From an uncultured Clostridia bacterium (GTDB taxonomy: Bacteria; Bacillota; Clostridia; Christensenellales; Borkfalkiaceae), in NCBI GenBank assembly GCA_946637575.1, contig CAMPBJ010000024.1:1-9992 (forward strand): 9,992 nt of DNA, written 5' to 3'. A program made the translations under genes and the position numbers. Of the stretch, positions 1 through 7,727 are shown one piece after another. Below the pieces are notes generated by a model, which searched no databases, had not been told where the DNA came from, and was given only the letters and a program-made list of their open reading frames with translations. How positions within the stretch are numbered: the stretch's first letter is position 1; each line of letters opens with the position of its first letter.

Positions 1-621
1 TCCGCGACGTTTTCGAGAATACTTCGGCTTTTTTCGGTATTCATCTCCGTGTTTTTGCCCGCGGTGTTCGTGTCCGCGGAACTCTATCATTTAGGGCTTA
101 TACCGCTTGCATTTTTACTGACTATCGAAAACAGCATAAAGGGTATCCCGCTGTCGCCGAGTTACGAGATGTTTTTTACCCTTCTTATCTTCGAGATACT
201 TAACGAAGCGAGCGTCCGTATGCCGAAGTACGTCGGCATGGTCGTCTCTATCGTCGGCGCGCTCGTGTTAGGCGAAACCGCCGTGAACGCGGGCATTATT
301 TCCGCGCCGACTTTAATGATCGTCGCGCTCTCCGGAATATGCCTTTACACCGTTCCCGAGTTAGAACAGACGCTCTCGTTTATTCGGCTCGTGTTTTTAG
401 TCATCGGCGGATCTGTCGGGGGTTACGGACTGATATGCGCGTCGATGGTGCTTTTAGTGTATCTTGTTACCTTCGACAGTTACGGCGCGCCCGTGCTTGC
501 TCCGTACTCGCCTATCGTTAAAAAGGATCTAAAAGACGGGTTTATTAAGGACTTCGACGGGAAACTCTGTCCGAGACCGCTTTCCATTAAAAACGCCGAA
601 GTAAAGGGGAACGAAAAATGA
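1..621 (+). CDS. Spore germination protein, GerA family A subunit (C-terminal part, 5' end outside window)
   Basis: This is the A subunit of a nutrient germinant receptor in the inner membrane of the spore. It acts with the B and C subunits to sense germinants and start ion release. The frame is open from base 1, giving 206 residues, so the gene starts before the window; the GTG at 49 is internal. Visible features are several hydrophobic segments and family-typical stretches: a segment rich in LP and ELYH near the start, an FEILNEASVRMP stretch, then SIVGALVLGE and the AGIISAPT region. The tail carries the usual pattern of a short amphipathic segment followed by RPLS and a final asparagine-rich end. 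The large soluble N-terminal domain of the family is not in the window. The stop codon overlaps the next start as ATGA, which implies translational coupling. The specific germinant cannot be read from the sequence. Confidence 0.93.
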   Translation, partial: SATFSRILRLFSVFISVFLPAVFVSAELYHLGLIPLAFLLTIENSIKGIPLSPSYEMFFTLLIFEILNEASVRMPKYVGMVVSIVGALVLGETAVNAGIISAPTLMIVALSGICLYTVPELEQTLSFIRLVFLVIGGSVGGYGLICASMVLLVYLVTFDSYGAPVLAPYSPIVKKDLKDGFIKDFDGKLCPRPLSIKNAEVKGNEK

Positions 622-1700
622 AATACGAACTAAAAGCAAGGCAAGTGTGCTTTTTTATCATCGCCTTTTTGCCCGTAACCAAGTTCTTTTCCTTATCCTG
701 CGTGCTTGCAACTTGCGCGAAAGAAGACATGTGGCTTTCGGGGGCGTTCTCGCTTTTTATTGACTTTATCACGATCGCGACTCTCACTTTTTTCTGTAAA
801 AACGAAAGGCGGGATTTTTTCACGATTTTAGAGGATGGACTCGGAAAAGTCGGCAAAAACGCCGTGCTTATTTTCTATTGCGCGTTCTTTTTGTTAAAGT
901 CTGCCGTACCTGTCGTCGAGCAGAAGGACTTTATCGAGTCCACGCTTTACCTTAATATGCCGAATATCGTGTACTTTCTGCCCTTTTTCGTGTTTGCGTT
1001 CTTTCTTGCGACGAAAAGACTGCGCGCTTTGGGAAGATCCGCGGACGCTTTGTTTTTGATAACGCTTTCAGGCTCGCTTATTATTCTCGTTCTCTCGACG
1101 TTAGGCGCTGATTTTTCCGCCCTGCTCCCCGTAGGCGCGAACGGAATAGGAAACGTTTTGCTTGGAAGTTATCAGACGTTCGGTTGGTTTTCGGACGGGG
1201 CGTACTTTCTCTTTTTTATAGGAAACTACGGCGTAAAAAAAGGAGACGTGAAAAAGATACTGCTTTCCTTTTTGCTATACGCGGTCATTGTTATATTTTT
1301 CCTTATGGTGTTTTACGGCGTATTTTCTTACACGGCTTTCCGCGAAAAGTTCCCGCTGACCGAAATGCCGTCTTACTCTACCGTAATAAGCAGCGTCGGG
1401 CGATTCGACTATCTCGGGATCGTTTTTATTCTCTGCTCTTCGCTCTTTTCCGTATCTCTTCCCCTGTTTTTTGCAAGCAAGATCTTAAACGAGGTCTTTA
1501 ATATCAAAAAAGGGTACGTCGCGCCGCTTTTAGTTACCGGCATTTTGCTTGCCGTGGTGCTTTTATCCGAAAGGTTTACGCATTTTATCGATATTCTCTA
1601 CACCGAGTACCTGCCGGCTGCGTTCCTTCTTTTCGGAAATATCCTTCCGCTCTTTATCCCGCTTTTAAAAAGGAGAAAGTATGAACTTAAAAAAGACTAA
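618..1700 (+). CDS. Spore germination protein, GerAB-type endospore permease-like subunit
   Basis: The 360-residue length is normal for the B subunit of germinant receptors, a relative of the amino acid-polyamine-organocation transporters that is thought to form the germinant-binding membrane part. The protein is almost entirely hydrophobic, with about ten likely membrane segments near residues 10-32, 40-60, 81-100, 116-132, 143-163, 185-203, 214-238, 264-290, 299-317 and 328-350. It ends in a basic tail (KRRKYELKKD). The start ATG overlaps the stop of the A subunit by 4 bases and has an AAAGGGGA ribosome binding site about 7 bases upstream. Its end overlaps the C subunit by 20 bases. Operon position between A and C subunits supports the assignment as strongly as the sequence does. 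The ligand is not predictable. Confidence 0.92.
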   Translation: MKYELKARQVCFFIIAFLPVTKFFSLSCVLATCAKEDMWLSGAFSLFIDFITIATLTFFCKNERRDFFTILEDGLGKVGKNAVLIFYCAFFLLKSAVPVVEQKDFIESTLYLNMPNIVYFLPFFVFAFFLATKRLRALGRSADALFLITLSGSLIILVLSTLGADFSALLPVGANGIGNVLLGSYQTFGWFSDGAYFLFFIGNYGVKKGDVKKILLSFLLYAVIVIFFLMVFYGVFSYTAFREKFPLTEMPSYSTVISSVGRFDYLGIVFILCSSLFSVSLPLFFASKILNEVFNIKKGYVAPLLVTGILLAVVLLSERFTHFIDILYTEYLPAAFLLFGNILPLFIPLLKRRKYELKKD

Positions 1701-2835
1701 GATCCTTATCGCGATAATATTCGTCCTTGCAACGATGTTCTTTTCAAACGATTTCGGGCTTATCGACATAGAAAAGACGGCGATCATAACCGCGATCGCG
1801 ATAGACTCAAAAGACGACAAGTTTACGGTTACCGCCGAAGTCGCCGTACCAGTTCCTACGAAAACTATGAGCGAAAACAAAAAGACGCTTATTCGCGGGA
1901 CGGGCGACACGGTCGGCGGCGCGATCAAAAACATAGGAGACGTGTCCGGATTTTTCCCTATTCTTACCTTCTGTAACCTTATAATTTTAGGTTCGGACGT
2001 CGCAAAGCAAAACGTTATCACCTGTCTCGACTATTTTTCCAAGTCTCTGCGCGTACAGGACTCCGCCCTTTTGGTTTTATCCGACACGACGGGAGAGGAA
2101 CTGTTGTCTACCCCCTCTCCGCTCGACTCTGTGTCGTCCTTTGCGATACAGAAAATCATTTTAAAGACGACGGGGTTCGATATCGACTCGGTCAAAACCG
2201 ACGTTAAGACCTTTACTTCGGAGTATTACTCAAAAGCGTCGTCGTCTTTGATTCCCATTGTTAAGATAACGCAGAAGGAGAAAAGTAACGGCGGGGGCGA
2301 AAACGGAGAAAAGAGCGAAGAGACCGCGCTTTACACCGCGAGAACCACCGCGATGTTCTTAAACGGAAAGTCTGTCGGAACTCTTTCGGAAGACGACACG
2401 CTTACCGTAAATCTTCTCCACGGCAGATATAACGGCGGAACGCTCTCGATATACTCCGAAAAAGACGGCGCGTACTACCTTCTGACCGTGATAAAAGAAA
2501 AACCGAAAGTGGAACTTTCGGTAAAAGACGGCAAGGTTTCGGCAAACGTCGGGTTAAGTCTTTACTGTAAAGTAAGCGATGAGAAAAAGACGAGTTCGGA
2601 CGCAGATTTTTTAAAAGACTTACCCCTTTTAGAATCGCTAATCGAATCCGCCGAAAACGACGTAACGCAAAAAATAACCGCGCTTATCGAAAAATCAATA
2701 AGCACGGGGTGTGATTTTTTAAGACTCACCGAAAATCTTTACCGTTACCACCACTCGGATTACGAAAAATATAAAGACTCCCTATTTAATCGCTTAGACT
2801 ACAACGTAAGCGTTTCGGTATACGGGCAACGTTAA
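1681..2835 (+). CDS. Spore germination protein, GerAC-type C subunit without a visible lipobox
   Basis: This is the third subunit of the germinant receptor, normally a lipoprotein on the outer face of the spore inner membrane. At 384 residues it is of normal length. Residues 6-22 form a hydrophobic N-terminal segment. They are followed by the family-typical start of the mature domain (IDIEKTAIITAIAID, then FTVTAEVAVP). The C-terminal third has the usual alternating-strand pattern around VELSVKDGKVSANVGL and ends with a helix and a final beta-strand (YNVSVSVYG). There is no cysteine before residue 98, so the lipobox expected near residues 18-26 is missing and the segment may act as a membrane anchor or cleaved signal. 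The start is fixed by an AGGAG site 6 bases upstream. A Gly/Lys/Glu-rich loop lies at residues 199-214. The stop codon overlaps that of the convergent lipoate ligase. Confidence 0.88.
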   Translation: MNLKKTKILIAIIFVLATMFFSNDFGLIDIEKTAIITAIAIDSKDDKFTVTAEVAVPVPTKTMSENKKTLIRGTGDTVGGAIKNIGDVSGFFPILTFCNLIILGSDVAKQNVITCLDYFSKSLRVQDSALLVLSDTTGEELLSTPSPLDSVSSFAIQKIILKTTGFDIDSVKTDVKTFTSEYYSKASSSLIPIVKITQKEKSNGGGENGEKSEETALYTARTTAMFLNGKSVGTLSEDDTLTVNLLHGRYNGGTLSIYSEKDGAYYLLTVIKEKPKVELSVKDGKVSANVGLSLYCKVSDEKKTSSDADFLKDLPLLESLIESAENDVTQKITALIEKSISTGCDFLRLTENLYRYHHSDYEKYKDSLFNRLDYNVSVSVYGQR

Positions 2836-3800
2836 GAAAAGAGTTTTGAAACGATTTCTTCCCCGTTTCCGGAAAGAATATATTCCCCTATATCCGAAAA
2901 GGCGGAAAGCAGGCTTTTTCTTTCAAACTTTACGCCGTTTAGTTTTTCGGTAAACTCAGAAACGTCCCTTAACGCGAAGAAGTCGCCTATTATCTTCGGG
3001 TTTACTATTCTGCCGTTTTTCAAGTCGAAGTAAAACTCGAAAGTGCCGAACGAAAATCTCTCCGCAAAGGAGTTCTTTCCCTTAAAAGACTCCGCCATAT
3101 TCCACTCGTAAGTCGAATACTTGCTTAAAACAAGAGCGTTTATTCCGTCGACGTCTTCTTTTGTGAGCGTATAAGGCGCGGCGTTTTCTTTCAGTTTGTC
3201 GACAAGACCTTCGGTAAACTCCGAAAACCCGATATCCGTAAAGTCGGAGACGTTAGCAACTCTCGACCTTACCGACTTTATCCCCTTGCTCTCCGTCTTA
3301 AAGCGGTTGGGTTTTAAGACTGCGGAAAGCGTTTCCATATCCGTCTTAAAAAGGATCGTGCCGTGGTGCATCACCTTGTCTTTATAAAAGGTCTCCGCGT
3401 TGCCGGATATCTTTTTGCCGTCAATTAAAATGTCGTTTCTTCCCGAAAACTCGGCGGGAAGTCCTAAACTTTTTAAATACTCGACCACGGGGCGCGAAAA
3501 CTTTAAAAAAGTGTTCTCACCGTCCGTTTTTTTGCTTATCACGGTAAAACAAATATTGTTCTCGTCGTGATAGACCGCGCCGCCGCCCGTAAGCCGCCTT
3601 ACGATCTTAACGTTTTTCCTTTCGCACTCGCCCAAATTCACTTCCGAAAAGGCGTTCTGGAACGCGCCGATAATAACCGCGGGAGAGTTTCTCCACACGG
3701 TAATATAGCACCCGTCCTTGTGTTTTAGAAAATACTCTTCGGTGGCAAGGTTAAAGTAAGGATCTGTACTTGTCCCCGAAAAAAAGAAAAACTTTTCCAT
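2832..3800 (-). CDS. lplA: Lipoate-protein ligase A
   Basis: This enzyme activates free lipoate with ATP to lipoyl-AMP and transfers it to a specific lysine in lipoyl domains, here most likely the two in the E2 encoded upstream. The 322 residues match a bacterial LplA with both parts. The catalytic domain carries RRLTGGGAVYHD at residues 68-79 and the lysine of GKKISGNA near residue 130. An accessory C-terminal domain from about residue 245 starts with FGTFEFYFDLKNGRI. The ATG at 3800 is the first possible start because an in-frame TAA lies two codons upstream, and the family N-terminus (DPYFNLATEEY) follows directly. No Shine-Dalgarno sequence is present; instead a strong hairpin ends 10 bases before the start. 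It is the last gene of the minus-strand cluster, 45 bases after E1, and its linkage suggests lipoate scavenging dedicated to this complex. An octanoyl transferase role is less likely because of the C-terminal domain. Confidence 0.93.
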   Translation of the reverse strand: MEKFFFFSGTSTDPYFNLATEEYFLKHKDGCYITVWRNSPAVIIGAFQNAFSEVNLGECERKNVKIVRRLTGGGAVYHDENNICFTVISKKTDGENTFLKFSRPVVEYLKSLGLPAEFSGRNDILIDGKKISGNAETFYKDKVMHHGTILFKTDMETLSAVLKPNRFKTESKGIKSVRSRVANVSDFTDIGFSEFTEGLVDKLKENAAPYTLTKEDVDGINALVLSKYSTYEWNMAESFKGKNSFAERFSFGTFEFYFDLKNGRIVNPKIIGDFFALRDVSEFTEKLNGVKFERKSLLSAFSDIGEYILSGNGEEIVSKLFS

Positions 3801-3810
3801 AATTTAAGTT

Positions 3811-3847
3811 CGGGCGACAAAGAACACTTTGTCGCCCGCATTTTTTT
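3811..3847 (+). terminator. Intrinsic terminator facing the plus strand
   Basis: A perfect 12-bp inverted repeat (CGGGCGACAAAG at 3811-3822 and its complement at 3827-3838) with a 4-base AACA loop is followed by CA and seven T residues (3841-3847). On the plus strand this is a textbook intrinsic terminator. On the minus strand the hairpin is followed by AACTTAAATT, a poor U-tract, so it would stop the minus-strand operon only weakly. It lies between the E1 stop codon, which overlaps the T-run, and the lplA start. The only plus-strand genes before it are the germination genes ending 975 bases earlier. Confidence 0.8.
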
Positions 3848-6311
3848 ATACGCCTTTTTTAGCCCTTCTCATCGCTTCCGCGTCCGAAGTGTCGGTTGCG
3901 GATACGTGACCTTTTAACGGGAGCATCTTGTCGTTTATAAAGTCGACGATCCAGCTTGCCTGCGGGAAGAACTCTTCCTCGAACTCGTGCGGGGGAGTTA
4001 TCCAGTTCCTTGCGCCGCATACGACGGGCGGAGCGTCGAGATAGTCGAAGCAAAGCGAAGTGATGTTCGCCGCAAAATCGTTTAAGATAGATCCCCTTGC
4101 GCAAGCGTCGGACGCGAGAATAATTCTGCCCGTCTTCTTTACGCTCTCCACAACCTTTTCGTAGTTAAAGGGAACGATACTTCTTGCGTCGATGACTTCC
4201 GCCTCGATACCGTACTTTTCGGAAAGGATCTTCGCCGCTTCCATCGCCTTATATAAGGTCGCGCCGATAGTTAAAATCGTTACGTCCTTACCTACTCTCT
4301 TTATATCCGGTTCGCCGAGCGGGATCTCGTAGTATCCTTCGGGAACGCCGTCCTTTTTAAACTCTTCGCCCTTGCCGTAGATCCTCTGGCTCTCGAATAC
4401 GATAACGGGATCAGTACCGTTAAGCGCGGAGTTCATAAGACCTTTCGCGTCGTAAGGCGTCGCGGGGAATATGACTTTAAGCCCCGGAACGTGCGCGGGG
4501 AGAGCGACCCAGTCCTGAGAGTGTTGCGCACCGTACTTGCTTCCGACCGAAACTCTTAAAACGACGGGCATTTTAAGGATACCCGACGACATCGCCTGCC
4601 ATTTTGCAAGTTGGTTGAATATTTCGTCGCCCGCTCTGCCCATAAAGTCGGCGTACATAAGTTCGACGATGACTCTGCCGCCGCAAAGTCCGTATCCTAC
4701 CGCGGAAGATACGATCGCGGCTTCGCTTATCGGGGAGTTAAAGAGTCTGTGGTAAGGTAGCGCCTCGGTAAGTCCTTTATAGACCGCAAACGCTCCGCCC
4801 CAGTCGCGAACGTCTTCGCCGTAGGAAGTCAACGTCGGATCTTTATAGTATCTGTCGATGATCGCCTCGAAAAGTCCGTCGCGGATATTGTAACTCTTCA
4901 TATCCGAGATCTTGTTGCCGTCTTTATCGAACGCGTAACGCGATTTACCGGCGATCTGCTTTACTCTCGGATTTTCGGACATCGGCATCTTTACGTCGAC
5001 CGGACGGTCTTCCATCTTTTCGACCGCGCCGTTCGAGAACATAAGATTTTCGATATAGTAAGGATCTTTCTTAAAGTCGTGATAAGGCGACTCGACAGGG
5101 TCCGCCGCAAGTTTGCAGAGTTTAAGCATACGTTCGGAAATGGAGTTTAATATCTCGTCGAACTTTCCGTCGCTTTCGACCTTTGCGTCGACAAGCGCTT
5201 TTCTGTAAGTAATAAGCGGATCGTACTCTTTCCACGCGTCCACTTCTTCCTGCGTGCGGTAACTCATAGCGTCGGACGGAGAGTGCCCGCCGAAACGGTA
5301 AGTTACTACGTCTAAAAGTGCCGGACCTTTGCCCTCTAACAAAAGTTTCTTCTTTCTGCCGACGGCGTCGATCACGGCAAGCGGATTAAAACCGTCCACC
5401 CTTTCGGCGTACATCTGGGAAGGCGTTACGCCCGCGCCGATACGGGCAAGGAAGTCGTACGCCATGGTTTCGCCGCGCGTCTGACCGCCCATACCGTAGT
5501 CGTTATTGAAGAAGTTAAAGAGGATCGGAAGTCCGCCTTTCTTTTCCCATAAGGTGTTGAACTGATCCATCGCGGCAAAGTTCATGGATTCGTAAACGAC
5601 GCCGCAACCGACCGCGCCGTCGCCGACGTTGGAAATTACGATACCTTTTTTGTCGTTGATCTTTTTATAGAGCGCAGCGCCGAGCGCGACGGGTGCAGCG
5701 CCGCCGACGATCGCGTTATTCGGATAGATGCCGAAAGGTAAGAAGAACACGTGCATAGATCCGCCCATGCCCCTGTGGAAACCCGTTCTTCTCGCGAAGA
5801 TCTCGCTCATAAAACCGTATAAAAGGAAATCTACCGCCAAATCTTTGACGTTGCCCGTTTTATTTAACTTTTCTACGGGCGCAAGCGTTTCGCCGCCCAT
5901 AAAGTTTTTCATTATGGAATAGAGTTCGTCGTCCGACAACTTGTTTATCGACGCAAGACCGCGCGCCAAAACTTCGCTGTGCGAACGGTGAGAACCGAAC
6001 GTCATATCGTCAAGATCGAGGTTATACGCCTGACCTACGGCAGCCGCTTCCTGCCCCATCGAAAGGTGCGCGGGTCCGGGGTAAGAGTGCTTAAAGCCCT
6101 GATACTCGCCCTTTATCTTGATGGAGTTGATCATGCTCTCGAACTCGCGGAGAACGGCGATATCGTTAAAGATACGCACGAAGTCGGCTTTTTTGAAGTT
6201 CTTCTTCTCTTCCTCGATGGTCTTGTTGTAAGTGTTCACGGGGATATCTTCAAAGGATATCTTTCCGCTTGCCCTGAGTTTTACGGGATCTACGAACAGT
6301 TGTTTAGACAT
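3846..6311 (-). CDS. Fused alpha-beta E1 component of a thiamine-diphosphate 2-oxo acid/acetoin dehydrogenase-type complex
   Basis: E1 uses thiamine diphosphate to cleave its substrate and reductively acylate E2 lipoamide in the cytoplasm. The 821 residues join an E1-alpha half (about 45-400) and an E1-beta half (about 475-795). Alpha signatures are the histidine motif GSHRSHSEVLARG (106-118), GMGGSMHVFF (181-190), the cofactor motif GDG at 230-232 with NN at 269-270, and the loop RFGGHSPSDAMSYRT (339-353). Beta signatures are GEDVRDWGGAF (498-508), SPISEAAIVSSAVGYG (526-541), the GAQHSQD stretch (594-600) and DARSIVPF (708-715). The cofactor motif has about 10 extra residues compared with human PDHA1. 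There are also an N-terminal extension of about 40 residues and a linker of about 75. An AAGGAG site precedes the ATG; E3 lies 30 bases upstream. Substrate unresolved: acetoin, a branched or simple 2-oxo acid, or another ketol. Confidence 0.9.
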   Translation of the reverse strand: MSKQLFVDPVKLRASGKISFEDIPVNTYNKTIEEEKKNFKKADFVRIFNDIAVLREFESMINSIKIKGEYQGFKHSYPGPAHLSMGQEAAAVGQAYNLDLDDMTFGSHRSHSEVLARGLASINKLSDDELYSIMKNFMGGETLAPVEKLNKTGNVKDLAVDFLLYGFMSEIFARRTGFHRGMGGSMHVFFLPFGIYPNNAIVGGAAPVALGAALYKKINDKKGIVISNVGDGAVGCGVVYESMNFAAMDQFNTLWEKKGGLPILFNFFNNDYGMGGQTRGETMAYDFLARIGAGVTPSQMYAERVDGFNPLAVIDAVGRKKKLLLEGKGPALLDVVTYRFGGHSPSDAMSYRTQEEVDAWKEYDPLITYRKALVDAKVESDGKFDEILNSISERMLKLCKLAADPVESPYHDFKKDPYYIENLMFSNGAVEKMEDRPVDVKMPMSENPRVKQIAGKSRYAFDKDGNKISDMKSYNIRDGLFEAIIDRYYKDPTLTSYGEDVRDWGGAFAVYKGLTEALPYHRLFNSPISEAAIVSSAVGYGLCGGRVIVELMYADFMGRAGDEIFNQLAKWQAMSSGILKMPVVLRVSVGSKYGAQHSQDWVALPAHVPGLKVIFPATPYDAKGLMNSALNGTDPVIVFESQRIYGKGEEFKKDGVPEGYYEIPLGEPDIKRVGKDVTILTIGATLYKAMEAAKILSEKYGIEAEVIDARSIVPFNYEKVVESVKKTGRIILASDACARGSILNDFAANITSLCFDYLDAPPVVCGARNWITPPHEFEEEFFPQASWIVDFINDKMLPLKGHVSATDTSDAEAMRRAKKGV

Positions 6312-6341
6312 TTTTATATTCTCCTTATCAGTTATTAAAAA

Positions 6342-7712
6342 TTAAATTTGCCAAACGGCTTCGCGTACTATCTCGCAAACCGTAGGATGCGGGAACACGA
6401 GTTTTTTGATGTTTTCGATATCGACTTCTAAATCTATCATTGCGGACACGGCGACGATGAATTCGCCCGCGTAAGTTCCGATGATATGCGCGCCGATAAG
6501 CGTGTTTGTGCTTTCGTTTACGACTATCTTGCAGATACCGTCAAGTTCGGTGTTCTCTGCGATATATCTGCCGGAGTAAGTGAGCGGGATAGAAACGGTC
6601 TTTACTTTAAGCCCCTTTGCCTTCGCGCTCTCTTCGGTCTCGCCGACAGAGGCGACTTCGGGGTTCGTGTAGATTACGGACGGGATAACGTTATACCTCA
6701 TACGGTCGCGCTTACCTAACATATTGTTGACCGCAACTTCCGCCTCTCTATACGCGGTGTGGGCAAGCATCACCTTGCCGTTTACGTCCCCCGCGCAGTA
6801 AACGTTCGCGACGTTCGTCATCATCTTGTCGTCGGAAACTATCGCTCCGCGCTCTAAGTTGACGCCGATGTTTTCTAACCCTATGCCCTGCGTTACAGCC
6901 CTTCTGCCGATGGAAAGTAATATTTTATCCGCTTTCACCTTTTCTGACTTGCCGTTTCTCTCGAAGATCACGCCGTCTTCTTCTATGCCCGTTACCTTGC
7001 AGCCCAAATTAAAGGTAACTCCTTTCTTTTCGAGCCGTTTTTGGAGTATCGTGGATATTTCCTTCTCGGTAGGTCCTGCGATCTTGTCGAGCATTTCGAC
7101 GACGGTAACTTTACTTCCGACCGAAGAAAAGTAACTCGCCATCTCTAATCCGATGACTCCGCCGCCTATAACAACGAAGTCTTTCGGGATCTCGGTAAGG
7201 TCTAAAACTTCGCGGTTAGTTAAAACCACGCCTTTTTCAAGGTTTTCTTTTAACCCGGGGATAGGCGGAACTACCGCGGAAGATCCCGTCGCTATAAGCA
7301 GCCTTTTAGCGAGGAACTTTTCTTCCCCCGCCTTAACGATAAATCCGCCGTCCGTTTTGCCCTCTATGTACGCTTCGGCGTTTTTCATCGTAACTTTGTT
7401 CTTCTTTAATCCCGCCTTAACGCCGGAAACAAGCATCTTTACGACTCCGTTCTTTCTTTCGACTACGAATTTCTGGTCGACGGTGGCTTTCGCGTCGTTT
7501 TTAACGCCGTAACTTGCCGCGTGATTGCAGTAGTCCGCGACTTTTGCGGAGTTTAAGAAGGTTTTGGACGGAACGCAGCCTTCGTTTAAGCATACTCCGC
7601 CGAACTCCCTTTTTTCGATGACGAGCGTCTTTAAGCCCGCGTGCCCCGCGCGTTCCGCGCCGAGATAACCCGCAGGACCGCCGCCTATAACTATTAAATC
7701 AAAAGTGTCCAT
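6342..7712 (-). CDS. lpdA: Dihydrolipoyl dehydrogenase (E3)
   Basis: This flavoenzyme reoxidises the dihydrolipoyl groups of E2 and passes the electrons to NAD. The 456 residues contain the full pyridine nucleotide-disulfide oxidoreductase layout. An FAD-binding GGGPAGY lies at 10-16 and the redox-active cysteines C41 and C46 in GGVCLNEGCVPSKT. An NAD-binding GGGVIGLEMASYF spans 183-195, and the second FAD contact is CAGDV at 306-310. The C-terminal dimerisation domain has the catalytic pair H442 and E447 in FPHPTVCE. There is no fused N-terminal lipoyl domain, unlike the E3 of some aco-type operons. An AAGGAG ribosome binding site lies 6-7 bases before the ATG. The gene begins 15 bases after E2 ends, so E2 and E3 are certainly co-transcribed. 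Mercuric or glutathione reductase is excluded by the catalytic motifs and context. Confidence 0.96.
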   Translation of the reverse strand: MDTFDLIVIGGGPAGYLGAERAGHAGLKTLVIEKREFGGVCLNEGCVPSKTFLNSAKVADYCNHAASYGVKNDAKATVDQKFVVERKNGVVKMLVSGVKAGLKKNKVTMKNAEAYIEGKTDGGFIVKAGEEKFLAKRLLIATGSSAVVPPIPGLKENLEKGVVLTNREVLDLTEIPKDFVVIGGGVIGLEMASYFSSVGSKVTVVEMLDKIAGPTEKEISTILQKRLEKKGVTFNLGCKVTGIEEDGVIFERNGKSEKVKADKILLSIGRRAVTQGIGLENIGVNLERGAIVSDDKMMTNVANVYCAGDVNGKVMLAHTAYREAEVAVNNMLGKRDRMRYNVIPSVIYTNPEVASVGETEESAKAKGLKVKTVSIPLTYSGRYIAENTELDGICKIVVNESTNTLIGAHIIGTYAGEFIVAVSAMIDLEVDIENIKKLVFPHPTVCEIVREAVWQI

Positions 7713-7727
7713 ATTCTTCTCCTTTTA

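Noticed and set aside
49..621. A start codon (GTG) at 49 for the germination A subunit.
   Set aside because: The frame is open back to base 1 and the upstream residues are hydrophobic and fit the family, so 49 is an internal valine of a gene cut by the window edge.
2791..2812. A 6-bp inverted repeat (CGCTTA/TAAGCG) near the end of the germination C subunit, as a possible terminator for lplA or the germination operon.
   Set aside because: The stem is short, the loop is 10 bases and there is no T-tract on either side.
3811..3838. The hairpin as a riboswitch or metabolite-sensing leader for lplA.
   Set aside because: It is one simple stem-loop with no room in the 45-base gap for a ligand-binding domain; terminator geometry on the plus strand explains it better.
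5979..6338. A 119-residue plus-strand frame opposite the start of E1.
   Set aside because: It mirrors the E1 coding sequence, resembles no family I recognise, and E1 has clear motifs and a good ribosome binding site here.
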